Part shown: in pieces, positions 9,527 through 17,179 of the stretch
Numbering within the stretch: position 1 is the stretch's first letter
How the letters are laid out: every line of letters begins with the position of its first letter
NCBI GenBank assembly: GCA_017798145.1
Contig: CP059069.1
Span: 1,473,226 to 1,537,225 of the forward strand
DNA length: 64,000 nucleotides
Source of the DNA: Akkermansiaceae bacterium
GTDB taxonomy: Bacteria > Verrucomicrobiota > Verrucomicrobiia > Verrucomicrobiales > Akkermansiaceae
Reading direction: 5' to 3'
Translations under genes and position numbers: made by a program
Notes under the pieces: generated by a model
What the model was told of the DNA's origin: nothing
What the model saw: only the letters and a program-made list of their open reading frames with translations
Database searches by the model: none

Positions 9527-10513
9527 CTATCTCCCCCAGCCCGCCGTCCGGACATCGGTTCCATCTGCTAGGAGGAACAATGCCTCCGCCTCCGCATGGG
9601 AATCGACAAGCTTCAAGCCCTCTTCGGGCCCCAATACAAAGCAGGCCGTGGCGAGGCCGTCCGCCAAAGCGCATGTCGGTGCGGTGACACTCACGCTGCG
9701 CAATTTCCCATCGACCGGCATCCCTGACCTCGGGTCGATGATGTGGGTGTAGCGGCGGCCGTTGCGGGTGATGAAGCGCTGCGAATTGCCGCTGGTGGCA
9801 ACCGCTCCGCGGCTCATCCGCATCCGCCCGGCCAATCCTTCGACACCGATCAGCCAGCCACCCCCGTCTTCCCGCATGCCCGTGGCGCGAACCTCGCCCC
9901 CTATGTTGACCAGGTGATTCCGAATCCCCTCTTGCCCGAGGAAATCGGCGACGAGATCGACCGCATGGCCTTTTGCGACGGCGGAAAGGTTGAGTTCCAT
10001 CCCCTCCACCCGCTTGGAGACGGCCCGCTTCCCACTGTTGAAATCCAGTTTCCCATGGCCACAACGTGCGAGTTCTCCCCTGATCTCCGATTCATGCGGC
10101 GGCTCTTGTGGTTCCGGGCTTTCGCCGAATCCCCACAACTCGACAAGCGGGGACACGGTGGGATCAAGCGCACCATCCGTCCTGCGGGCGAGCTCCATGG
10201 AAAGCTCCAGCACCTGCAAGGCGTGCGGCGGGCAGTTGATCTCCTCATCTTTCCCAGCGCGATTGAACCGGCTCACCCAACTCTCGGGGTTCCAGTTGGA
10301 AAGCTCACCGTCCACCGCGGCGAAAAGGCTTAGTATCCCATCGTGAATTTTTTCCGAACCCACGCCGGGTGGCAGCCGGCAGGTGATCGAGTAATATGTC
10401 CCCATCGTCTCGCCGCTCAGGTGTGCCGTGCGCATCCCTTCCGGCTCCTTGCGCGAGCATCCTGTTGGGATCCCGGCAAGCAGGATGGCTGAAATGACGG
10501 CCCTACGGTTCAC
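9527..10513 (-). CDS. apbE: FAD:protein FMN transferase (ApbE), lipoprotein
   Basis: This 328-residue enzyme attaches FMN covalently to a Thr of extracytoplasmic target proteins, using FAD as donor. It begins with a hydrophobic signal ending GIPTGCS, which is a lipoprotein signal with Cys19 as the candidate lipidated residue. ApbE motifs follow in order: METMGTYYSI-like GETMGTYYSI, NIGGEVRATG, VATSGNSQRF, HIIDPRSGMP and GLATACFVLGPEEGL. It overlaps the upstream membrane-protein gene by 11 bp. That protein carries a DxxTSAT flavinylation motif and is therefore its likely substrate. It is the last gene of a three-gene minus-strand unit. Confidence 0.93.
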   Translation of the reverse strand: MNRRAVISAILLAGIPTGCSRKEPEGMRTAHLSGETMGTYYSITCRLPPGVGSEKIHDGILSLFAAVDGELSNWNPESWVSRFNRAGKDEEINCPPHALQVLELSMELARRTDGALDPTVSPLVELWGFGESPEPQEPPHESEIRGELARCGHGKLDFNSGKRAVSKRVEGMELNLSAVAKGHAVDLVADFLGQEGIRNHLVNIGGEVRATGMREDGGGWLIGVEGLAGRMRMSRGAVATSGNSQRFITRNGRRYTHIIDPRSGMPVDGKLRSVSVTAPTCALADGLATACFVLGPEEGLKLVDSHAEAEALFLLADGTDVRTAGWGR

Positions 10514-11420
10514 TCCTATCGATTTCCAAAAGCGCGCTGTCGATCAGCCTCAGCGCAGAGCCGAAACCGCCGTCCACATAATAGAGCGCCCAGGCTTCCT
10601 TGCCGCCCTCATCCTCGCGCGCCGGATACCCCTCCAGCTCCAGCAGCTGATAGATGCGTGGGTCGAGGTTGTCGACTTCCACCGAATAAACCAGCGATGG
10701 CTGGTCGGGGATTTCACCATGGGCATCTCCCGGCTGGTTGATTTCCAAAAGCAACCTGTAGGGGGTGGAGCTCCCGGGATCGGCAGGGAGAATGTAATCG
10801 GCGGGATCGAAGGAGCCGTTCGGCGTCGCGGAAGTGATGGCGTCCACCTGCCCCTCCTCCTCGGCCTCGCGCCTGGCCTTTTGCCAGCCTTTCACCTTGA
10901 AATCCCAATATGGCAGGCTCCCGGTTTCGCCTGCCTCCGGCGCGTGGAGGGTCTTGATGTGGTAACCGCCTTGGTTCTCCAGCCAGACCGCGAAACGGGG
11001 AGGCTTCGCTGCGTCATATGAGGCCCCTCCCCTAACTGTCAGATTCATCCGGTAGGCGGGCGAGGGGCTGTATTGATAGGCCATCCCGTCCTCCCGCAGC
11101 TCGAAGCGATCCATCGCGGGGCCCAGGTTGCCGCTGAGGCCCAGCAGGGCTTTCACAGGTGCGGGCTGCAGCCAGAGCACCGTTGCGAAGATGGCCGTGA
11201 TGGCTCCTGTGACCCATAGCGTCATGCTGCGGAGGTGCCGCTTCATGGGCGCGAGACTGTTCGCCACATGCAGGCACACAAGCGCCACGAAAAGGAAGCC
11301 CATCAGCGAGTGCAGCCCGACAACGCGCAGCGAGAACGGGCCGATGTAGGCAATCACCCCCGTGACGGCGATGACAACGAAGGTCAGGGTCGTTAGGAGG
11401 GTGACGAATCGCCGGTTCAT
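10503..11420 (-). CDS. DUF4405/DUF2271-like membrane redox protein with ApbE flavinylation motif
   Basis: The ATG at 11420 gives 305 residues. The open frame extends further upstream, but that part lies over the oxidoreductase gene and is not used. Three hydrophobic segments occupy about residues 8-28, 36-56 and 66-84. His37, His51 and His62 are candidate haem b ligands, as in DUF4405-type membrane domains. The extracytoplasmic part (about 125-300) resembles DUF2271 and holds DAITSAT at 193-199, matching the DxxT(S/G)AT consensus in which the last Thr is esterified with FMN by ApbE. The gene overlaps apbE by 11 bp and starts 2 bp after the oxidoreductase stop. I infer a membrane electron carrier linking quinone or haem to an external flavin; domain names are from memory and were not searched. 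Confidence 0.75.
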   Translation of the reverse strand: MNRRFVTLLTTLTFVVIAVTGVIAYIGPFSLRVVGLHSLMGFLFVALVCLHVANSLAPMKRHLRSMTLWVTGAITAIFATVLWLQPAPVKALLGLSGNLGPAMDRFELREDGMAYQYSPSPAYRMNLTVRGGASYDAAKPPRFAVWLENQGGYHIKTLHAPEAGETGSLPYWDFKVKGWQKARREAEEEGQVDAITSATPNGSFDPADYILPADPGSSTPYRLLLEINQPGDAHGEIPDQPSLVYSVEVDNLDPRIYQLLELEGYPAREDEGGKEAWALYYVDGGFGSALRLIDSALLEIDRSEP

Positions 11421-11422
11421 GC

Positions 11423-12718
11423 CTATCGGGACTTTCCGGGGATGATCGCCCCATGCTCCCGGAGTGCGGCATGGATATCGGCCAAAGGGACTTCCAGCGG
11501 TGTGCTGCCGGCCTTCGCCGCCAGCGCGGCGGCCACCCCGGCGGCCTGGCCCATGCCCATGCACGATGCCTGGACACGCAGGCCGGAGTTTGCAAGGCGG
11601 TCGCTGGAGACGCTCCGGCCGGCCACGATGATGTTGCGGCTGCCTTTGGGAATCAGGGCGCGTAGCGGAACCGTTGGCACGGTGCCGGGTTTGAGCGGCT
11701 TCGGCTTCACTCCACTTCTGGTGTGGAGATCCACCGGGTAAAAGGCATTGCAAATGGCATCCTCGAAAAGTCTTCCGCTGGTGTAGTCGTTCACCGTGAT
11801 GAGCGTTTCCCCGACAATGCGGTAGCTTTCCCGGAAACCGGCTTCCGGCTGGAGATGCATCAGCCGTTTCTTGTCTTTCCTGACCTTTTCCAGAACCGAC
11901 CTGCGGCCTGTCAGGTTCGCATGTGTAACCGTCCGGGAGTTCGAGGAATCCGCACCATGGACGTAAAGGGCATGGAGCTGATGCCTGCCGGGATCGTTGG
12001 CCTCGCCCATGTAGAACAACATGGATCCCGGCTGCGTCTCCTCCTCGCGCATCCTTTCCAACCCGAGCATCCCCGCCACCTCCGCACCGCCGGTGCAATC
12101 GATGATCTGCTTGCAGAGGACACTGCGCCGGGTGCCGAAGCCAACGCACTCCACCTTCCATCCGCCGGGGGTTTTGGCGATGGATTGCGGAAACTCGTGG
12201 TAGGCGATCCCAACCCCTGCCTGCGCGCATTTCTCCTCAGCAAGAATGGCGAAGAGAAACTGGTTCACATGAAGCTGGTTCATCCAGTGCCGCTGGGGCA
12301 CTTTCGCAAAGTTCGGAAGTTCCCCGCCATCAAGTTCCACCGCTTCCCTGACCAGCTCCCAGCCTATCCCCGCGATGACCTGTTTGCCCCAGGCATCGAA
12401 CAGCCCCGGGAAAGCCACGCCGCCGGTGGTGGTCATGCCACCCAATTGTGCGCCACGCTCCACGAGCAAGGTCTTCGCCCCCGCCCGTCCTGCCTGGATG
12501 GCGGCTATGTTCCCCGCCGTCCCGCCCCCGACAACCAGCACATCGACCTCGTCGCCGATCTCCGGACCCACCCCGCCTGGCACGGCCTGCGCGACGATCT
12601 CCGTAGTCGATGAGACACCCATGCCAAGGCCAGCGGTTCCGAAAAATGTCCGCTGGATGAATTTCCTGCGGCCGGCTAACGGGCACCCCAGATCCGGTGT
12701 GTCATTTGGTTCGTTCAC
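11423..12718 (-). CDS. Secreted (Tat-type) FAD-dependent oxidoreductase
   Basis: This 431-residue protein begins with GRRKFIQRTFFGTAGLG, a twin-arginine-type signal, so export in folded form with bound FAD is likely. The Rossmann motif VDVLVVGGGTAGNIAAIQAG lies near residue 58. The C-terminal RNIIVAGRSVSSDRLANS and MGMGQAAGVAAALA segments match the FAD_oxidored family (PF12831 type). Members include succinate-dehydrogenase-like and sugar or carotenoid oxidoreductases; no substrate can be assigned. It is the first gene of the unit followed by the DUF4405/DUF2271-like protein (2 bp) and apbE, so it may donate electrons to, or accept them from, the flavinylated membrane protein. Confidence 0.82.
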   Translation of the reverse strand: MNEPNDTPDLGCPLAGRRKFIQRTFFGTAGLGMGVSSTTEIVAQAVPGGVGPEIGDEVDVLVVGGGTAGNIAAIQAGRAGAKTLLVERGAQLGGMTTTGGVAFPGLFDAWGKQVIAGIGWELVREAVELDGGELPNFAKVPQRHWMNQLHVNQFLFAILAEEKCAQAGVGIAYHEFPQSIAKTPGGWKVECVGFGTRRSVLCKQIIDCTGGAEVAGMLGLERMREEETQPGSMLFYMGEANDPGRHQLHALYVHGADSSNSRTVTHANLTGRRSVLEKVRKDKKRLMHLQPEAGFRESYRIVGETLITVNDYTSGRLFEDAICNAFYPVDLHTRSGVKPKPLKPGTVPTVPLRALIPKGSRNIIVAGRSVSSDRLANSGLRVQASCMGMGQAAGVAAALAAKAGSTPLEVPLADIHAALREHGAIIPGKSR

Positions 12719-12818
12719 ACGGCAGGACTAGCAAACATAGCACAGGGCGACCAGTGGAATCAGCCCGCTCACTGATTCGTGCTGGAATCTCCCGCAACCC
12801 CGCCTAGGCTTTCCCCAC

Positions 12819-13925
12819 ATGACCTCAGAGATCCCCACCGCCATTTCCGATCCGACAAATGCCAGCATCCTCGCCGTTTCCGAAGATCTGGTCGCCGGAT
12901 TCCAGAGAAAGCCATTCCATGTCATCGCCGAGAAATCCGGCGTTCCGCTTGAAACCGTGATCGAAAGGATCCGCGCCATGCAGGAGGCCGGCATCATCCG
13001 CCGCGTCCGCCAGACCATGCTCGCCACCAAGCTCGCCCACGGTGCCTTGGTCGCATGGAAAGTCCCCGAGGAGAAACTCAACGCCGCCTTCGATTTCATG
13101 GCCAAGGAAGACCCCTTCTCCGGCCATGTCGTCATCCGCTCCACCGATTCCGAGGTCTCCGGCTCCGGCTACCGCCTGTGGACCACCCTGAAAGTGCCCG
13201 TCGGCGAGTCCCTCGATTTCCACGCCACCAAGCTCCTCGCCCTCACCGGGGCGACCGAATACCTGCTCATGCCCGCCAACGGGGTCTTCGCCCTCGGCGT
13301 CGGCCACATGCGCCGCCGCGCCATGGAGCCGGGTGAGAAATCCGACGATCCCGCCGTGATGATGACCACCGTCCCCGCCGATCTCAGCCCGGAGGAATGG
13401 GAAGTCCTGCTCGTCCTCAAGGAGGAACTCACCCTTGAGGAGATTTGCGAAAATCCATGGGAAGGCCGCGCCGTCCAGGCGGGTGTTTCACTGGACCGCT
13501 TCTGCGAGATCGCGGAAGCCCTGAACGAAAAAAAGGTCATCGGCCGTTTCTCAACCTTCCTCGAGCACGTGAAACCATCCGCCGAGACCGGCGAGCGCGT
13601 CACCCGCTTCAACGGCCTCTTCCACTGGGCCGTGCCGAAAGGCCGCGAGATCGAGGGCGGCTCACAGGTCGGCCGCCACTACTGCATGACCCATTGCTAC
13701 TGGCGCGAGGGCGGCCCGCAGTTCGGCGATGTGAACATCATGGGCGTCGTGCACGGCACCGAGAAAGACCGCGTCCTCGCCCACAAGGCGGCCATCGACA
13801 AGCATCTCGAATCCGTCGGCATCCCCGTTTCCTACACGAATGTGTTCTGGGGCGGGCGCTCCGAGATCAAGCCATCGGAAATCTCGCCGAAGGTGTACAA
13901 GCAGTGGCACGCGAAGCACGCCTAG
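12819..13925 (+). CDS. AhbA/AhbB-like (siroheme decarboxylase fold) two-domain Lrp/AsnC-type protein
   Basis: The 368-residue protein contains two Lrp-like modules. The first winged helix is HVIAEKSGVPLETVIERIR...GIIRRV, followed by an alpha/beta ligand domain with LVAWKVPEEKL. The second winged helix lies near LTLEEICENP, followed by VNIMGVVHGTEKDRV and YTNVFWGGRSEIKP. The last segments parallel the GHNLFTMIHG...YSTREFKK region of AhbB as I remember it. AhbA and AhbB decarboxylate siroheme to didecarboxysiroheme in the alternative haem pathway; here the two modules sit in one chain. It could instead be a haem- or siroheme-sensing regulator. It is divergent from the redox operon; no other ahb gene is in the window. 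Confidence 0.55.
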   Translation: MTSEIPTAISDPTNASILAVSEDLVAGFQRKPFHVIAEKSGVPLETVIERIRAMQEAGIIRRVRQTMLATKLAHGALVAWKVPEEKLNAAFDFMAKEDPFSGHVVIRSTDSEVSGSGYRLWTTLKVPVGESLDFHATKLLALTGATEYLLMPANGVFALGVGHMRRRAMEPGEKSDDPAVMMTTVPADLSPEEWEVLLVLKEELTLEEICENPWEGRAVQAGVSLDRFCEIAEALNEKKVIGRFSTFLEHVKPSAETGERVTRFNGLFHWAVPKGREIEGGSQVGRHYCMTHCYWREGGPQFGDVNIMGVVHGTEKDRVLAHKAAIDKHLESVGIPVSYTNVFWGGRSEIKPSEISPKVYKQWHAKHA

Positions 13926-13928
13926 GCG

Positions 13929-14633
13929 TCACCCGCCGATCAGCCTGATCGCCGCATCGGCGAGGCGCTGCCCGAAGATCACGTAGCCATCCTTGGAGTA
14001 GTGGAGGTCGTCCTTGATCTCCTTGCCGCCCCGGTTCTTGCCGTCGTTCAGATCATCCGTATCCACCCATGCACCCTTTGCGGCATCCCCGGCAACCTTC
14101 ATCTGCGCCTTTCTGACGATATCCCAGTCCTTGTAGCCGGGCTTTTTCAAACCGAAATCGCTCAGCCTGCCGATCACCACATTGACATCCTTGCCGCCAA
14201 GATCCTCGGAAACCTGATTCACCAGCCCCTTCATGCTAGCTTCGTAGACGGATCCATGGCCTTCCTTCGCGTCCCGCTCCCCCTGCATCCACAGAAAAGT
14301 AACCGTCGCAAGATCCTCGCCTTGGATCGCGGCTTTCACCTTTCCCATCAGCCGGTCGTAGAGGTCGCCGTTCTTTTCCGGCTTCGGCCCCTCCGTAGGC
14401 TTCCAGTCCCTGTACCATCTCCGCATCGGCTGGCCGCCATGGGCATCGAAGACAACCAGCACCCTCTCTTTCCCGAACTTTTTCTCCAGCGTCGGCGTGA
14501 ACGACTCCTCTGGCTTCAGCCCCGCCATGTTGGATTGGCCGGACAGGATGAAGAGATGCTTGCCCTCCTCCGCGGAAACGGCACCCGCTGCCAGGAAAAG
14601 GAGGGCAATGATCGAAAGGGGCGCATTCAACAT
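13929..14633 (-). CDS. Secreted sialate O-acetylesterase-like (SASA/DUF303) hydrolase
   Basis: The ATG at 14633 gives 234 residues with a signal peptide (LSIIALLFLAAGAVSA). Earlier in-frame ATGs would put charged residues ahead of that signal. The SGNH-type nucleophile is in LFILSGQSNMAG and the C-terminal Asp-His pair is in DDLHYSKDGYVIFG, with the WMQGERDA block between them. This is the arrangement of SASA-family carbohydrate esterases, which remove acetyl groups from sugars outside the cytoplasm. Such genes are very numerous in Verrucomicrobiota polysaccharide degraders. It is convergent with the preceding gene, with only 3 bp between stops. The substrate is not evident. Confidence 0.85.
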   Translation of the reverse strand: MLNAPLSIIALLFLAAGAVSAEEGKHLFILSGQSNMAGLKPEESFTPTLEKKFGKERVLVVFDAHGGQPMRRWYRDWKPTEGPKPEKNGDLYDRLMGKVKAAIQGEDLATVTFLWMQGERDAKEGHGSVYEASMKGLVNQVSEDLGGKDVNVVIGRLSDFGLKKPGYKDWDIVRKAQMKVAGDAAKGAWVDTDDLNDGKNRGGKEIKDDLHYSKDGYVIFGQRLADAAIRLIGG

Positions 14634-14975
14634 GCACCCAGCCTGGCACACCGACCAGGCGCTGGCAACCCTCGACTCCGGCATCTAGGCACAGCGTTCC
14701 CGCACCAGGGATGTGCCCACCCAAAGCCTTGCCAGCGGAAGGGTTTTGAACCGCGAAGCGCTGGTGTCACCGTCCGCGTGAAAATCCGGATCTTGCGGCA
14801 TCGCTGGCACCGGTTTTGGCATACAGCCCGCCGCTTGCGTCGTCCTCCGGCGAGTTTTAGTCCCCATTCCCGAAAGACACGGGCTGCGGATCGGAATTTT
14901 AATTTTAGGCTACGATTCGTCTTGACGGATCCGAATCCAAAGCCATTCTCCGCCCCCCGCTAACCAATTTTCATC
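14634..14975. other. Noncoding spacer upstream of rpmB
   Basis: This 342-bp spacer between the esterase start and rpmB has no open frame with family similarity. An AT-rich stretch (AATTTTAATTTTAGG near 14895) and a TTGACG hexamer at about 14932 could belong to the rpmB-lysA promoter, but the matching -10 element is not convincing. I see no ribosomal-protein leader structure that I recognise. Confidence 0.4.
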
Positions 14976-15242
14976 ATGGCACGTATTTGCAGCATCAGAG
15001 GAACCCGCGTCCGCTCCGGCGGTAGAATTCACCGCTCCGGCTTGGCCAAGAAAAAGGGCGGTATCGGTCGCCACGTCACCAAGGTCGTGAAGCGCACCGT
15101 GTCCCCTAACCTCCAAAACAAGCGCATCTGGGTTCCGGAACTGGGCAAGTTCGTCCGTATCAAGCTTTCCTGCCGTGCACTGAAGACCATCAACAAGAAT
15201 GGTGCTTACGTGACACTCAAGAAGGCCGGCGTCGTCAAGTAA
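14976..15242 (+). CDS. rpmB: 50S ribosomal protein bL28
   Basis: The 88-residue basic protein begins MARICSIRGTRVRSGG and contains RTVSPNLQNKRIWV, the bL28 core, followed by LSCRALKTINKNG. It is a component of the large ribosomal subunit. The N-terminal Cys5 lacks the partner CxxC spacing of zinc-binding L28 forms, so this looks like a zinc-free version. lysA follows after 8 bp and is probably cotranscribed. Confidence 0.94.
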   Translation: MARICSIRGTRVRSGGRIHRSGLAKKKGGIGRHVTKVVKRTVSPNLQNKRIWVPELGKFVRIKLSCRALKTINKNGAYVTLKKAGVVK

Positions 15243-15250
15243 AGGCGGCA

Positions 15251-16540
15251 ATGCACGGCTTTTCCTACAAAAGCGGAGAGCTTTTCTGCGAAGACGTTTC
15301 CCTCCAAGCCCTCGCCGCCGAGCACGGAACGCCCCTCTACGTTTACTCTGCAGGGACGATCACCGACCACTACACGCGACTCGACAAGGCGCTGTCCGGG
15401 GTAGATCACGAAATCGCCTACGCGGTGAAGGCGAATTCCAACCTCTCCGTCCTGCGCCTGCTTGCCACCAAGGGCGCCGGCTTCGATATTGTCTCCGGCG
15501 GCGAGCTCTTCCGCGTCCTCAAGGCCGGAGGCGACCCCTCCCACTGCACCTTCGCCGGTGTCGGCAAGACCCGTGAGGAAATCATCTACGCCCTTGAGCA
15601 GGGCATCTACTCCTTCAATGTCGAGAGCGAGGAGGAACTCCGCTACCTCAACGAGGTTGGCGGAGAGCTAGGAAAAATCGCACCCGCTGCCGTCCGCGTG
15701 AACCCGAACGTGGATGCGAAGACCCACAAATACATCTCCACCGGCAAGAGCGAGAACAAGTTCGGCGTCGATTTCGGCGCGATCGAGAGCCTCTACGAAA
15801 GGGCAGCCGCCGAGCTACCGAACATACGCCTGCGCGGCCTCCAGATGCACATCGGATCCCAGCTCACCTCGATCGACCCATTCATCGAGGCGGTGGAAAA
15901 GGTCATCCCGCTTGTCACCGCTCTCAAGGCAAAACACGGCATCGAGTTCTGGTCCATCGGCGGCGGCATCGGCATCGTCTATCAGGACTCCCTCCAGTCC
16001 GGAACCCCGGATTGGTGGTCGGCCAAATCCGAGGATGAGCGCCCACTCACCATCGAGAAATACGGCCAGGAACTCGTCCCCCGCATCAAGGATCTCGGGC
16101 TGAAAATCCTCCTCGAACCAGGCCGCTACATCGTCGGCAACGCCGCGTGCTTAGTCACCCGCTGCCTCTACGAGAAAAAAGGATCCGCCAAGACTTTCAA
16201 GATCGTCGATGCGGGCATGAACGACCTCATCCGCCCCGCCCTATACGAAGGCCATCACGAGATCGTCCCCCTCACCGAGCCGACCTCTTCCGATCTGATC
16301 AAGGTCGATGTCGTCGGCCCCATCTGCGAAAGCGGCGACTTCTTTTGCCAGGACAGGGAACTCCCGGATTTCAATCCCGGCGATACCATCGCCCTCATGT
16401 CCGCCGGAGCCTACGGCTTCGTCATGGCATCGAACTACAACTCCCGCCCCCTCCCCGCCGAGATCCTCGTCGAGGGTGAGGATGCAACCCTGGTTCGCAA
16501 GCGCCAGACGCTGGAGGATCTGATCGAGGGAGAGCTGTAG
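15251..16540 (+). CDS. lysA: Diaminopimelate decarboxylase
   Basis: This 429-residue PLP enzyme makes lysine from meso-diaminopimelate. The PLP lysine is in YAVKANSNLSVLR; the HIGSQL block, the glycine-rich GGGIG phosphate loop and the EPGRYIVG motif follow; the C-terminal active-site Cys is in GPICESGD. The start 8 bp after rpmB gives the normal N-terminus with SGELFCEDVSLQALA. Length is typical. A hairpin follows the stop. Confidence 0.95.
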   Translation: MHGFSYKSGELFCEDVSLQALAAEHGTPLYVYSAGTITDHYTRLDKALSGVDHEIAYAVKANSNLSVLRLLATKGAGFDIVSGGELFRVLKAGGDPSHCTFAGVGKTREEIIYALEQGIYSFNVESEEELRYLNEVGGELGKIAPAAVRVNPNVDAKTHKYISTGKSENKFGVDFGAIESLYERAAAELPNIRLRGLQMHIGSQLTSIDPFIEAVEKVIPLVTALKAKHGIEFWSIGGGIGIVYQDSLQSGTPDWWSAKSEDERPLTIEKYGQELVPRIKDLGLKILLEPGRYIVGNAACLVTRCLYEKKGSAKTFKIVDAGMNDLIRPALYEGHHEIVPLTEPTSSDLIKVDVVGPICESGDFFCQDRELPDFNPGDTIALMSAGAYGFVMASNYNSRPLPAEILVEGEDATLVRKRQTLEDLIEGEL

Positions 16541-16554
16541 CTGCGTGCCGCAGC

Positions 16555-16576
16555 GAGTCTTCCAATACTAAGACTC
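16555..16576 (+). terminator. Hairpin after lysA, weak terminator candidate
   Basis: A perfect 7-bp stem (GAGTCTT at 16555-16561 and AAGACTC at 16570-16576) with an 8-nt loop lies 15 bp after the lysA stop. No run of T follows, so Rho-independent termination is only possible, not shown. Confidence 0.35.
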
Positions 16577-16650
16577 TCACAGAACACTTTCCCCACTCGT
16601 TCTTTCATCAATCCGCTCGATATTCACCCGTATTCGTGCATGTTTCGTGC

Positions 16651-16800
16651 ATGGCAACTAAGACAATCACCTTGGGGCTTGGATGCCTATGAAAAGCTGG
16701 CCGCCGCCAAGCGGGGGCGTGAATCGTTCTCATCGGTAGTGCGCCGTTGTATCCTGCCCGATGGCCCAAGGACAGGAGCCTCCGTCCTCGCCATTCTCAG
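16651..16800 (+). pseudogene. VapB-type antitoxin remnant, frameshifted
   Basis: An ATG at 16651 opens MATKTITL and then shifts frame at a run of four G (16674-16677). Removing one G restores TLGLDAYEKLAAAKRGRESFSSVVRR, a typical N-terminal AbrB/RHH-like VapB antitoxin for a PIN toxin. As it stands the frame closes after about 14 codons. The antitoxin C-terminus merges without a boundary into toxin remnants, so a deletion probably removed the junction. The right-hand limit is approximate. Confidence 0.6.
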
Positions 16801-17127
16801 GGGCCGCGACAATCTTTCTGGAACAGCTACCTGCAAGCCGGATCTGTATCACACCGACCATCGCCGGGGAGTTCCGCTCAGGAACTTCGATGGCGAAACG
16901 GGCGATATGGGATAAAGCGTTCGCATCCCTACGAGATGCTGGACATCACTGCCGAAACTTCTTGGATCTACTGGGAAATTTACCGGGATCTCGCTGGAGA
17001 AGGACAATCGATCGGAGCAAATGAGATCTGGATCGCAGCAACCGCTCTAACTCACCAACTCCCAGTCGCCACCGGAAACACCCGGGAATTCGGACGGGTG
17101 GGAGGTTTGGTCGTGGTTACGGTCTAG
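16761..17127 (+). pseudogene. VapC-type PIN-domain toxin remnant
   Basis: Two frames together spell most of a PIN-domain toxin. FLEQLPASRICITPTIAGEF is in the frame of 16761, and, after a shift near 16925, YEMLDITAETSWIYWEIYRD and GANEIWIAATALTHQLPVA follow in the frame of 16747 up to the stop at 17127. The N-terminal strand with the first catalytic Asp is missing, and the usual GAND is GANE. The toxin is therefore very probably inactive. It follows the broken vapB remnant directly. Confidence 0.62.
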
Positions 17128-17179
17128 CCATCCCACCATTGAGGTTTAAGATTTAGGATTTGGGGTTTAGGATTCTTCC

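Noticed and set aside
11421..12230. Upstream extension of the DUF4405/DUF2271-like frame
   Set aside because: This part lies entirely within the FAD oxidoreductase gene on the same strand in another frame and lacks any membrane or family pattern; the ATG at 11420 begins the first membrane helix.
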